This document shows positions 1-8,189 of a stretch of DNA of 64,000 nucleotides, piece by piece (position 1 is the stretch's first letter; every line of letters begins with the position of its first letter). The DNA comes from Pseudanabaena sp. Chao 1811 (GTDB taxonomy: Bacteria > Cyanobacteriota > Cyanobacteriia > Pseudanabaenales > Pseudanabaenaceae). A program made the position numbers and the translations under genes. The stretch is taken from the NCBI RefSeq assembly GCF_027942295.1, contig NZ_CP101416.1:3458501-3522500 (forward strand), read 5' to 3'. The notes below the pieces were generated by a model. The model saw only the letters and a list, made by a program, of their open reading frames with translations. It was not told where the DNA came from and did not search any database.

Positions 1-69
1 CCTTTGATACAAAATATCCGCTAGGATTTGAAATAAGCAGTTGCATTTAAGAAAAAGGTTTAAAAACCG

Positions 70-849
70 TTGAAAAATATCATCAAAACGCTGCAAGCCG
101 ACTTCAAGATCATTTTTGAACGTGATCCTGCTGCCCGTAACTGGCTAGAAGTCTTGTTATGCTATCCCGGACTCCATGCCATTTGGCTCTATCGCTTTGC
201 CCATTGGCTAAATATGCTCAAGCTACCTGTGATCCCTCGGATGATCTCACAGATGGCAAGATTCTTCACAGGCATTGAGATTCACCCTGGGGCAAGAATT
301 GGTAAGGGTGCATTCATTGACCACGGTATGGGCGTAGTAATCGGCGAAACAGCGATCGTTGGTGAATATGTGTTGATCTACCAAGGTGTCACCCTCGGCG
401 GCACAGGTAAAGAATCAGGTAAGCGTCACCCCACCCTTGGCGACAACGTGGTTATTGGCGCTGGAGCCAAAGTCCTTGGCAATATCGAAATTGGCAGCAA
501 TTCACGGATTGGTGCTGGCTCTGTCGTTGTCAAATCCGTTCCTCCCGATTGCACGGTAGTGGGTATCCCCGGGCGGATTGTGCATCGTCATGGTGTCAAG
601 GTTTCGGCTCTCGATCATAGTCAAGTTCCCGATCCTGAAGGTGATGTCATTCGTTCTCTGATTGGTCGTGTGGAGCAACTAGAGAAAAATGCTGAGTTGC
701 ATAGTTTACATCCTGTCAACAACTACATTATTGATTCAGAACTGCTCAAAAATGTCCGCCCGCGCCATCTCGTACCTTCTGATCATTCTCCAAAACCATT
801 TGACCGTCATCAAGAGTATGAAGGATTTTCCGAAGGCGGCGGTATTTAA
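70..849 (+). CDS. cysE: Serine O-acetyltransferase
   Basis: Transfers acetyl from acetyl-CoA to L-serine, giving O-acetylserine for cysteine synthesis in the cytoplasm. The 259-residue product has the CysE N-terminal helical region (about 1-70) followed by the left-handed beta-helix of hexapeptide repeats (about 70-170), including [26 protein letters not shown] and the [18 protein letters not shown] stretch that carries the active-site His. The C-terminal tail after about residue 175 is variable in the family. The start is TTG at 70, because the next in-frame ATG lies about 50 residues inside the conserved N-domain. Only a weak purine-rich stretch precedes it. A long hairpin follows the stop. 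Identification is firm; the start is less so. Confidence 0.93.
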   Translation: MKNIIKTLQADFKIIFERDPAARNWLEVLLCYPGLHAIWLYRFAHWLNMLKLPVIPRMISQMARFFTGIEIHPGARIGKGAFIDHGMGVVIGETAIVGEYVLIYQGVTLGGTGKESGKRHPTLGDNVVIGAGAKVLGNIEIGSNSRIGAGSVVVKSVPPDCTVVGIPGRIVHRHGVKVSALDHSQVPDPEGDVIRSLIGRVEQLEKNAELHSLHPVNNYIIDSELLKNVRPRHLVPSDHSPKPFDRHQEYEGFSEGGGI

Positions 850-855
850 AAAATA

Positions 856-918
856 TTGTCCAAAATTCATAATAAAAAGGCTCGCATTGCGAGCCTTTTT
901 ATTATGAATTTTGGACAA
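856..918. terminator. Long perfect hairpin after cysE
   Basis: A 30-bp perfect inverted repeat with an ATT triloop at its apex (CTCGC-ATT-GCGAG). It lies 7 nt after the cysE stop and about 40 nt before the next gene on the same strand. It carries internal A and T runs, so it could terminate in either direction. It belongs to the GC-NNN-GC hairpin family seen throughout the window. Confidence 0.75.
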
Positions 919-959
919 GCCGCTATAATGCACTCAAAAATGCATTACTAACAAATTCT

Positions 960-2126
960 ATGGATCACCAGTTTCGATCGCGTCGTCAAGGTTTTCGGTA
1001 CTTCTGGAAAAATCTCTGGCGCAGAATTTTGTCTAACAAAATGTCCAAGCAATTCTGGCAACGCCCGATCGCTTGGTTGATCACAGGATTATGTCTATTT
1101 TTGTGTTTATTTACTCTCGCCGCCTGTGAGCCAGTCCCAACGCCCGATCAAGTCAATGGAAACAGTGCTGGAAATCGCGACTACCTCAAAACTGTGTTGA
1201 AGCGGGGCAAATTAAATTGTGGAGTTAGTGGTGAGTTACCTGGATTTAGTTTTGTTAATAAAGAGGGCAAATATTCGGGGCTAGATGTTGATATTTGTCG
1301 GGCGATCGCTGCTGCATTATTTGATAATCCTGATGCCGTACAATTCCGTAATCTCAATGCGAAAGAACGCTTCACTGCTTTGCAGTCGGGGGAAGTGGAT
1401 GTGCTGAGTCGCAATACCACATGGACATTGAGTCGTGATACGAGTTCGCGCCTATCGTTTATGCCCGTAGTTTTTTATGATGGACAGGGGCTAATGGTTC
1501 GCAAAGATAGCAATATTAAGGAGATCGGTGATCTTAAAGATGCTGATATTTGCGCTCAAACAGGGACAACTACTGAACAGAACCTCGCTGACCAGATGCG
1601 TAAGCGCAACATTCCCTATAAGCCTGTGGTATATGAAGAGGTCAATGCCACCTTTAATGCCTACCAATCAGGACGTTGCAAGGCAATTACCGCCGATCGC
1701 TCAGCCTTAGTAGTACGTCGTACTCGTCTTGCCGATCCTGAGAATCATGTAGTTTTAGATTTTGTAATTTCTAAGGAACCGCTTGCGCCAGCCGTTAGTG
1801 ATGGCGACTCGAAATGGTCAGATATTGTGAAATGGATTATTTTTTCAGCGATCGAGGCAGAGGATTTAGATATTTCTTCAGCCAATTTAGCCACGCAATT
1901 ACAAAGTAAAAATGCGGAAGTGCGCCGATTTTTAGGTGTGGACGGCAGCCTTGGCAAGGATATGGGTATTAGTAATGACTTTGCGGTAAAAGTGATCAAG
2001 CATGTAGGCAACTATGCCGAAATCTACGATCGCAATCTCGGTAAAGACAGTGCCTTTAAATTACCGCGAGGACAAAATGAACTCTGGCGAAATGGTGGGT
2101 TAATGTACGCTCCACCATTTCGCTAA
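960..2126 (+). CDS. Amino-acid ABC transporter substrate-binding lipoprotein
   Basis: Periplasmic binding component of a polar amino-acid ABC uptake system (family 3 solute-binding proteins, AapJ/BztA-like). A hydrophobic signal segment ends in the lipobox LAAC (about residues 53-56), so it is a predicted lipoprotein. The SBP_bac_3 domain follows with LKRGKLNCGVSGELPGFSF, then GLDVDICRAIAAALF, NAKERFTALQSGEVDVL and AQTGTTTEQNLADQM. No permease or ATPase gene is adjacent, so it is an orphan binding protein here. The ATG at 1038 (MSKQFWQRP...) would give a more typical signal peptide and is a credible alternative start; neither start has a clear Shine-Dalgarno. The exact substrate is not readable; glutamate or aspartate is likely from family resemblance. 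Confidence 0.85.
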   Translation: MDHQFRSRRQGFRYFWKNLWRRILSNKMSKQFWQRPIAWLITGLCLFLCLFTLAACEPVPTPDQVNGNSAGNRDYLKTVLKRGKLNCGVSGELPGFSFVNKEGKYSGLDVDICRAIAAALFDNPDAVQFRNLNAKERFTALQSGEVDVLSRNTTWTLSRDTSSRLSFMPVVFYDGQGLMVRKDSNIKEIGDLKDADICAQTGTTTEQNLADQMRKRNIPYKPVVYEEVNATFNAYQSGRCKAITADRSALVVRRTRLADPENHVVLDFVISKEPLAPAVSDGDSKWSDIVKWIIFSAIEAEDLDISSANLATQLQSKNAEVRRFLGVDGSLGKDMGISNDFAVKVIKHVGNYAEIYDRNLGKDSAFKLPRGQNELWRNGGLMYAPPFR

Positions 2127-2151
2127 TCAATTAGCTCGGCATAGTTATAAA

Positions 2152-2208
2152 CAAAACCCATATTATTGAAACGCTCGCTACGCGAGCGTTTCAATAATAT
2201 GGGTTTTG
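2152..2208. terminator. 27-bp perfect hairpin between convergent genes
   Basis: A perfect 27-bp stem with triloop TAC (CTCGC-TAC-GCGAG) and arms beginning CAAAACCCA. It sits between the convergent binding-protein and CpcS-type lyase genes, where a bidirectional terminator is expected. Confidence 0.75.
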
Positions 2209-2229
2209 AGTTTACTGATGCTTGACTAG

Positions 2230-2820
2230 TTACCAACCAAAAACCGAAGCGATCGCTGGTTGAGAATTATCACTTGCTACAGCCTCAACTTTATCTTCAT
2301 TCATCAGTTGTTCAGTGCAGAAAGTCGCTTGACTAAATCCGCCGAAACGTTGCACCGTGCTAGCCCTTACCCTTACATTTGGTGCAGGGAACCAAAAACG
2401 CTCATAGGAACTCATCGATGGATAATCAGTGATGAGCACTAGAGCTTCTTCGTCATCAATTTCGTAACGACCAATTACAGGCATGACTTCCGCATAGCCC
2501 ACTTCCCGTAACAACTTGCCTTTGCGACCTGTCTCATCATCTGGGACAAGGGCAAATACTGTTTCCCCTGAGTGGGTTTCCCCATCATCTTTATCCCATG
2601 CCATCGTGCCATCCCATTTCACATAGGCTCCACCGATCGCATTAGTGGGTTCAATTTCGTGCATTTGGCAAATTTCGATGACCTTAGGATCGTCGGCATT
2701 TAAGGGATTAACCAAAATTTCGGAGCCACCTCTCTCAGCACGACGGAAGGCAAGGTGATGGGTCGTACGTTGCGATCGCCATTTGCCTGCGCTCTTTTGA
2801 AAAAATTCTAATGCGTTCAT
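2230..2820 (-). CDS. cpcS: Phycobiliprotein lyase, CpcS/CpeS family
   Basis: Chaperone-like lyase that attaches phycobilin to phycobiliprotein cysteines (lipocalin-fold CpcS/CpeS family). The N-terminus MNALEFFQKSAGKWRSQRTT, followed by HHLAFRRAERGGSEI, is the family signature, and the length (196 aa) is normal. Later motifs include SGETVFALVPDD and SSYERFWFPAPNVRVR. I place the start at the ATG at 2820, matching family N-termini; the frame opens upstream only at a TTG (2829). Hairpins lie on both sides, so it is probably monocistronic. It fits functionally with apcF further along. The subtype (CpcS versus CpeS, and which Cys it serves) cannot be decided from the sequence. Confidence 0.88.
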   Translation of the reverse strand: MNALEFFQKSAGKWRSQRTTHHLAFRRAERGGSEILVNPLNADDPKVIEICQMHEIEPTNAIGGAYVKWDGTMAWDKDDGETHSGETVFALVPDDETGRKGKLLREVGYAEVMPVIGRYEIDDEEALVLITDYPSMSSYERFWFPAPNVRVRASTVQRFGGFSQATFCTEQLMNEDKVEAVASDNSQPAIASVFGW

Positions 2821-2893
2821 GTTACTCAATCAAAAATAAATCAAAAATCTAATTATTCCTATGGTATAGCAATGAAAGCTTTGCTTAGGACAT

Positions 2894-2948
2894 AAAACCC
2901 AAAAGATGAGTTGCGGCGCGAAGCGCCGCAACTCATCTTTTGGGTTTT
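2894..2948. terminator. 26-bp perfect hairpin (GCGC-GAA-GCGC apex)
   Basis: A perfect 26-bp stem with arms AAAACCCAAAAGATGAG and triloop GAA closed by GC. It lies between the lyase promoter side and the 3' end of the downstream minus-strand sugar-binding protein, and so probably terminates the latter. Confidence 0.7.
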
Positions 2949-2954
2949 GAAGTG

Positions 2955-4226
2955 TTATAAAGAGTTCCAACGTTCGGCAGCCGAGGCGATCGCTTTGTCG
3001 CTAGGCTTTTCCTTGAGCATCGCCAATTGCAACTCCTCATAGATAATCTTCCGCAATTTCTCAATATCCTTGGCTGGGGGAATCAAGACTTCAGATTGCG
3101 ATAGTTGTGAGGCGCTAATGACTCTGGCGCGATCGAGTAATGGTGCATCTTTAGGAGCTTCCGTAAAATAGCGATCGCTCACACTCTTAATTGTTGATGG
3201 CAAAGAATTTTCAATTTTGGAAAAGGTAAGTTGATTTTCTGCATTAGTTAGATAGAGGGCAAACTTGACTGCAAGGGCTTGATTTGAGGATGTCGCTGGT
3301 ACGGCAACATTCATCACCGCTGCACTCTTTTTGCCAGTTGAGCCAGTAATTTGTGCGCCCACATCGGTGACTTTGGCGACCTCTGGCGCATTCAGGGCTA
3401 CTGTTTTTAAAAACTGGGGACCAGTCAATAAAATCGCTAACTCACCCGATTGATAAAGTTCGATCGCTTTACGATGGCTTTCCGTCAAAATTTCACGGGG
3501 AATCAATTGCTTCTCAAATAGATTTACCCAATAGTCAAAGGCTGCTTTCCCTGCCGCATCATTAAAGGCAGCCTTGCCATTGGCATCGAGCAACTTCATG
3601 CCCATTTGTACCATTGCTTCGAGAACTTGACCACCATCCATTGTTAAGAGGAAGGCATATTTACCAGTTTTCGCCTTGATCTGTTCCGAAACCTTAGTAA
3701 GTTCCTCAAAAGTTTTAGGAGGCTTTGCGGGATCTAAACCTGCCTTCTCAAAAAGAGAACGATTGTAAATGGTGATATCTGTGGCTACATACCAAGGCAA
3801 GCCAAAGGTAGCGGTATCCAATTGATTTGCTTTCCATATATTTGGGAAATAGCTCGATTTATCAGTTTCAGAAATGGTTGCCGCCATATCTACTAACGCC
3901 TTCTTCTCCGCTAGTTTTGATGCAAACTGAGGATTGAGATTTACCACGTCAGGAGCCGTTTTAGCCGCTACAGAACTCAAAATCTTAGTTTCCATTTCGC
4001 CCCAAGGTACATCCACCCATTCCACTTCCGCCGTTGGGTTCTCTTTGACAAAGGCAGCAATTAAGTCCGTCATGTATTTATCAAATTGCGGCTTTAATTG
4101 CATTGTCCAAAAGACAATTTTACTTTTACCTGAAGTGCTTGTAGATTGCGTAGTCTGCGCTCCACAGGCTCCAAGTAAAAATAGAGTAGAGAATCCAATA
4201 AACTTACGACGATTGAGATTTTGCAT
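2955..4226 (-). CDS. Extracellular solute-binding lipoprotein, family 1 (sugar ABC type)
   Basis: Predicted substrate-binding protein of a carbohydrate ABC transporter. Starting at ATG 4226, the product opens MQNLNRRKFIGFSTLFLLGAC, a signal peptide with lipobox LGAC. The mature part has the SBP_bac_1 pattern: KIVFWTMQLKPQFDKYM, AFVKENPTAEVEWVDVPW, TAPDVVNLNPQFASKLAEK, GLPWYVATDITIYNRSLFEKAGL and GELAILLTGPQFL. The frame is open upstream to 4292, but the extra 22 residues would bury the signal peptide. No permease or ATPase lies next to it. The substrate is unknown; glycerol-3-phosphate or trehalose-type ligands are possible only by family analogy. Confidence 0.85.
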   Translation of the reverse strand: MQNLNRRKFIGFSTLFLLGACGAQTTQSTSTSGKSKIVFWTMQLKPQFDKYMTDLIAAFVKENPTAEVEWVDVPWGEMETKILSSVAAKTAPDVVNLNPQFASKLAEKKALVDMAATISETDKSSYFPNIWKANQLDTATFGLPWYVATDITIYNRSLFEKAGLDPAKPPKTFEELTKVSEQIKAKTGKYAFLLTMDGGQVLEAMVQMGMKLLDANGKAAFNDAAGKAAFDYWVNLFEKQLIPREILTESHRKAIELYQSGELAILLTGPQFLKTVALNAPEVAKVTDVGAQITGSTGKKSAAVMNVAVPATSSNQALAVKFALYLTNAENQLTFSKIENSLPSTIKSVSDRYFTEAPKDAPLLDRARVISASQLSQSEVLIPPAKDIEKLRKIIYEELQLAMLKEKPSDKAIASAAERWNSL

Positions 4227-4306
4227 GGGAATTAGGTGATATATCAAAATAAGCAGACATATTTTAATCATTAATTGAGAAGCGCAAAACACCCCTCAAT
4301 TAGTGA

Positions 4307-5413
4307 TTAAGTTGATCTCATGGTAAGCGATCGCTTGAGATTTAGCGTCACATTATTATCTTTAGGAGGCACATCGCTAAAGGCTTCAAAATATTCCTGA
4401 GCCACTTTGGGGAAATGGGGAAAATGGAAATCAGCATCACCATCAGCGATATATGCCCAAAAGTAACGTAGGTCAGGGGTAAGCTTCTCAGCGACCTCTA
4501 GAGGCAAATTGAGAGGTGGATGCGTCAGTAGTCGCAACACAAAGGGATGCGAATGATTGCCCATCCATTCCCGCGAGAAATGCAAGAAATCAGCCTGTTC
4601 AGGAATTGATTTCACACGGAAGGATTCTACTTCTAAGCGATCGCCTAAATCATCGGAAATATAATTCAGGACACGATAGGGATGAGGATAGCTGACTAGG
4701 GAGCCAGTAGTAATGTCGTAGAGATCATAGCGATCGCTATAGGCAATATCCTGCACGTGGAGATGTCCTGTGAAAACCATCTTCACATTAGCTCGATGCA
4801 AAATTTCGCATAATTGCTGCGTATTACCCAGCATATAGCGCTTTCCGAGGGCATTGCGTGACTGATCATGCATATGTTCCAGCACATTATGATGAATCGT
4901 CACCAAGTTCAATTCGTAATCTTGGCGATCGAGAACAGTCTGCAACCACTCTAACTGTTCCTCATCAATCCAGCCAATCTGCTGACCTTCCTCATCAAAG
5001 CGATTAGAATTCAATCCAATTAGCCTTACATTAGGCAATACTTCACATTCGTAATAGAGTTTGTTGGGTTCGCTAATGCCTTCGTTGAATCCAAACTTTG
5101 TATAGTGCGGCGTAAACTGATCGAAGGTTTCGACCCTTGGTACATCATGGTTTCCTGCGATGACGTAGACAGGATAGGGAAGCTTTGCAAGGCGCTCCGC
5201 TAGCCATTGGTGGTTTTCAGGTTCGCCATGCTGAGTGAGATCCCCAGGTAATAGTAAAAAATCTAAGTCTAGGGTAGCCAGATGGGACAGCACCTCTTCA
5301 AATGCGGGAATGCTGTACTCAACAAGATGAAATCGCGCAGGATGTTGCCAAATCGTGTGGGGCAATGCAATGTGCAAATCCGAGGCGATCGCAAATTTAA
5401 ACTTAAGTGCCAC
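4307..5413 (-). CDS. Metallophosphoesterase (calcineurin-like)
   Basis: Dimetal phosphoesterase of the calcineurin-like/CpdA group. The five metal-ligand blocks are visible in order: ASDLH near the N-terminus, LLPGDLTQHG, VIAGNHDVP, TIHHNVLEH and FTGHLHVQD. The extra C-terminal about 100 residues (WMGNHSHPF... onwards) are not part of the catalytic fold. The start is GTG at 5413, which directly precedes the ALKFKFAIASDLH strand. It ends 80 nt before the start of the sugar-binding protein and may share its transcript. The substrate (cyclic nucleotide or another phosphodiester) is not determinable. Confidence 0.85.
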   Translation of the reverse strand: MALKFKFAIASDLHIALPHTIWQHPARFHLVEYSIPAFEEVLSHLATLDLDFLLLPGDLTQHGEPENHQWLAERLAKLPYPVYVIAGNHDVPRVETFDQFTPHYTKFGFNEGISEPNKLYYECEVLPNVRLIGLNSNRFDEEGQQIGWIDEEQLEWLQTVLDRQDYELNLVTIHHNVLEHMHDQSRNALGKRYMLGNTQQLCEILHRANVKMVFTGHLHVQDIAYSDRYDLYDITTGSLVSYPHPYRVLNYISDDLGDRLEVESFRVKSIPEQADFLHFSREWMGNHSHPFVLRLLTHPPLNLPLEVAEKLTPDLRYFWAYIADGDADFHFPHFPKVAQEYFEAFSDVPPKDNNVTLNLKRSLTMRST

Positions 5414-5577
5414 CTAGATCCAAACCATAAATAATTACTTTTTGATTATAGGCTATAGCTAGTATAGTGTGATCGGTTTTCTAGCGCCATAATTCTATTT
5501 CGCCCTACTATTTATTGAGTTGTACCATTTGTTGATTGAGGTTTGGACCTAAATAAATACTTAAAATACAATGCACT

Positions 5578-5817
5578 ATGAAAGATGATGAAAAGCGCAA
5601 AATAGGTAAAGCAATCAAAATACTCAAACAATACAAACGGCTCACCAAAAAGTACCAAGCAAATATAAGTATCCAAAGACAAAAAGAGTTGGATGATATG
5701 ATAGATTCAGGATCTATTAAATCTAGTAATTTACCAGCTAAATTATATAGAGAATTTCCCACAGAATATAAAGATCTGACTCTGAGTGAATTAGAGAATC
5801 TATTTAGAGAGCTATAA
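5578..5817 (+). CDS. Small hydrophilic protein of unknown function
   Basis: A 79-residue, highly charged, Lys-rich protein with predicted helices and no signal peptide or recognisable domain. I prefer this frame to the opposite-strand frame over the same bases because the composition is protein-like and the gene lies 32 nt before the HEAT-repeat gene in the same direction, as in a small operon. I do not recognise a family. The coding assignment is moderate. Confidence 0.5.
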   Translation: MKDDEKRKIGKAIKILKQYKRLTKKYQANISIQRQKELDDMIDSGSIKSSNLPAKLYREFPTEYKDLTLSELENLFREL

Positions 5818-5849
5818 CGCCATCTTTTCCAAACTATAGGGACTTAGAG

Positions 5850-6497
5850 ATGATTATTACACTTGAAACCAATAATTTAACCAAGCTTACATCCCTATTT
5901 ACATCAGAACCAACCGATGGAGAAGCCTATGCGGACGCTTACTATCAGGACATTGCTGATCGCTTGTTTCAACAGGGAAGTGAAGGCTGGTTATACTTAG
6001 AACAAGTACTTCCATTTTATGATCAACAATCTCGTGATAATCCTTTAGATTTATTGAATCAAGCAAGAGTTAGAGCTATTCTATTCGCCTTATCTCAAGT
6101 TAAGTCACCCCGTAAAAAGGCAGAGATTATCGGTTTATTAGAAGGGTATTTAGAAGATTTTCGTCCCAATATTGTCGCTGAAGTGATCGATGGGTTATGT
6201 TACCAAAAAGCGAAAAAATATAATATTCGTGTTTTATCGCTTCTAAATCATCCATCTCCTTTTGTACGTGGTAGTGTTTTAAGATATTTTGCTACGCTCT
6301 ATCCAGAACAAGCTTTACCGATTCTATTAAGGTCTTTAAATGATAGTGATCCAATTGTGCGAGAAAATGCTGCTGATGAGTTAGGTGATTTAGGCTGTGA
6401 TGATGCTATTCATCCATTACAAACACTTCTTAAAAAAGAGAAAAATCAAAATGTCCGTGAAGCTGTTTCAACTGCTTTAGAAAGCTTGCTACATTAA
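5850..6497 (+). CDS. HEAT-repeat protein
   Basis: A 215-residue cytoplasmic protein. The C-terminal two thirds contain HEAT-like helical pairs: HPSPFVRGSVLRYFATLYPE, LRSLNDSDPIVRENAADELG and LKKEKNQNVREAVSTALESL, with the conserved D/N-P-xVR pattern. Such repeats serve as protein-binding scaffolds. It follows a small charged protein on the same strand, which could be its partner. No catalytic motif is seen. The ATG start at 5850 has only a weak upstream purine run. Confidence 0.75.
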   Translation: MIITLETNNLTKLTSLFTSEPTDGEAYADAYYQDIADRLFQQGSEGWLYLEQVLPFYDQQSRDNPLDLLNQARVRAILFALSQVKSPRKKAEIIGLLEGYLEDFRPNIVAEVIDGLCYQKAKKYNIRVLSLLNHPSPFVRGSVLRYFATLYPEQALPILLRSLNDSDPIVRENAADELGDLGCDDAIHPLQTLLKKEKNQNVREAVSTALESLLH

Positions 6498-6516
6498 CTC
6501 AATATAAGCCTAAATT

Positions 6517-7650
6517 CTATAGTGATCGCTTGAGTGTCACCGCAAAAGTGCTTCCCTTACCCACTTGACTGATCACATGGATACTACCTTCCATTTTTTG
6601 GACTAACTCATTAGCGATCGCTAGTCCTAATCCTGTACCTGCAATCTCACCTTCCGCTTGTCTACCACGGAAATTACGTTCAAATAAGCGCGGCAAATCT
6701 GCATCTGGAATGCCTACACCCGTATCTTGGACATAGATATAAACCGTGTCAGGCTTGACGTCTGCACCTAATAACACATAGCCACCCTTGGGAGTATATT
6801 TGAGAGCATTCTCAGCAAGATTTCCGATCGCTTCTCTGAGAGCAGACTCGTTACCTAAAACTTTGGGTAAATGGGAAGGGATATTTGATAGAAACTGAAT
6901 ATTCCGTTCTTGAGCGATCGCACTGGCAAAGTTTGTAATTCCATCCAAAATTTCACTCAGATCAATCTCGGTTAGCTCCATTGTTGCCGCAGGTAAGAGC
7001 GCTTTTTCATGTTCGGCTTCCGATAGTAAGAGGGGCGCAGGGCGATCAGCTTCACTGAGCAAGTCTTGAATATGCTGAGTTTCGCGCAAAATTCCCGTTA
7101 CAAACTTTTGATTAGGATCATCAGCAACAATTCGCCGAGATAATAGCTGGGCAAAGGTGCGAATTGCGGTGAGAGGATTGCGGAGTTGATGCAGCAGTGA
7201 GGCTAAAAAGTTACTTTGTTCTTCGTAATTGCGCTGTTGATTAGCTGCTAACCATTGATTGCGGCGATCAAGCGCACAGGCGATCGCTAAAGTATTGGCG
7301 ATTTGCTGAATTTGAGATTGTTCATAATCGAACCAGTCCCGATCTTCCCGTCCCGTCATCAAAAAACCTAAAATTGCCTCTTCATAAATTAAGGGCAAAA
7401 TAAAGCGACGTTGTCTGACTAAACCACCAGTCCCCATCGATAAAGTTGGCAAAGCCTCAGTCGTAAAAGTCTCAGGTAAAGCGATCGCCCCCTCCTCAGG
7501 AAACACAGCAACTTCGATCAAATTGGGTGGCATACCATCGGCGACATTTTCAGTGATATACATAGCGCTAGCGACTGCCCCCAAACTTTGGGTCAGTAAA
7601 ATAATTTGTGATCGGGCTAGGGCTATAAGGTCGGGACTCGCGGAGAGCAT
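6517..7650 (-). CDS. GAF-domain sensor histidine kinase
   Basis: Soluble two-component sensor kinase. Residues about 1-130 form a GAF-like sensory domain with no bilin-binding Cys-His motif. The HisKA domain carries the phospho-acceptor at His154 in SLLHQLRNPLTAIRTF. The HATPase domain has the N box (NLAENALKYTPKGG), G1 (DTGVGIPD), F box (LFERNF) and G2 (GTGLGLAIANELV). There is no transmembrane segment. No response regulator is adjacent, so the partner is unknown. It converges with the HEAT-repeat gene, with about 20 nt between them. Confidence 0.88.
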   Translation of the reverse strand: MLSASPDLIALARSQIILLTQSLGAVASAMYITENVADGMPPNLIEVAVFPEEGAIALPETFTTEALPTLSMGTGGLVRQRRFILPLIYEEAILGFLMTGREDRDWFDYEQSQIQQIANTLAIACALDRRNQWLAANQQRNYEEQSNFLASLLHQLRNPLTAIRTFAQLLSRRIVADDPNQKFVTGILRETQHIQDLLSEADRPAPLLLSEAEHEKALLPAATMELTEIDLSEILDGITNFASAIAQERNIQFLSNIPSHLPKVLGNESALREAIGNLAENALKYTPKGGYVLLGADVKPDTVYIYVQDTGVGIPDADLPRLFERNFRGRQAEGEIAGTGLGLAIANELVQKMEGSIHVISQVGKGSTFAVTLKRSL

Positions 7651-7749
7651 GGGAAAGTAAAAACTATGTAAATCTCAGTATAACTCTCTGATGAGTTGAT
7701 GCTAGTATCTGTAGCAATTCATGAATGTGATCAGACATTCCTTTGCTCT

Positions 7750-8055
7750 ATGAAAAAATCGTCCTTAGCTCTTTTAAGCAGCCCTGCTGTATTGGCAACA
7801 TTTTTAGTGTCAGGGAATCCTGCCTTCGCAAATACCAATAGCATTAGCTCCAGTACAAACAAAGAGCCAGATACCTATGCAGAATCAGTTGTAATTACCA
7901 AAACAACTACTGAGTCAAACAATCAATCCCTTAGCGATCGCAATGATCGTACCAATATTCTAACCAGCGATCGCATAGGTGATCTTGCCATTAGTAAACT
8001 TGGCTGTGACTGTATGGGATGCCGCCAAGTGGTTTTGTCACTATTCTCAAAGTAA
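7750..8055 (+). CDS. Secreted small protein of unknown function
   Basis: Starting at ATG 7750, the product is 101 residues and opens with a Sec signal peptide (MKKSSLALLSSPAVLATFL then NPAFA, a plausible cleavage after AFA). The mature part is Ser/Thr/Asn-rich and ends with a small Cys cluster, LGCDCMGCRQVV. That cluster could form disulfides or bind a metal, but this is inference. A longer in-frame start at 7696 would spoil the signal peptide. A hairpin terminator follows directly. The family is not recognised. Confidence 0.6.
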   Translation: MKKSSLALLSSPAVLATFLVSGNPAFANTNSISSSTNKEPDTYAESVVITKTTTESNNQSLSDRNDRTNILTSDRIGDLAISKLGCDCMGCRQVVLSLFSK

Positions 8056-8067
8056 TAAAAAATAATC

Positions 8068-8096
8068 AAAAAAGAGGTGCTTAGCACCTCTTTTTT
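8068..8096 (+). terminator. Hairpin terminator, TTA triloop
   Basis: A 13-bp stem (AAAAAAGAGGTGC) with loop TTA followed by six T. It sits just after the secreted-protein stop and before dxs. Confidence 0.8.
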
Positions 8097-8189
8097 ATTA
8101 CTAGGTTTTAAGAACTGCGATCGCGATGAACGTTTGTGGGGTGCGCTTCAGTTAAACTAAAGGAAGTTATTTTATAAAAATAAGTATAT

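Noticed and set aside
5508-5762. Minus-strand hydrophobic frame opposite the 79-residue gene
   Set aside because: The hydrophobic composition is the usual mirror of a Lys/Glu-rich coding strand, and the plus frame fits the operon direction.
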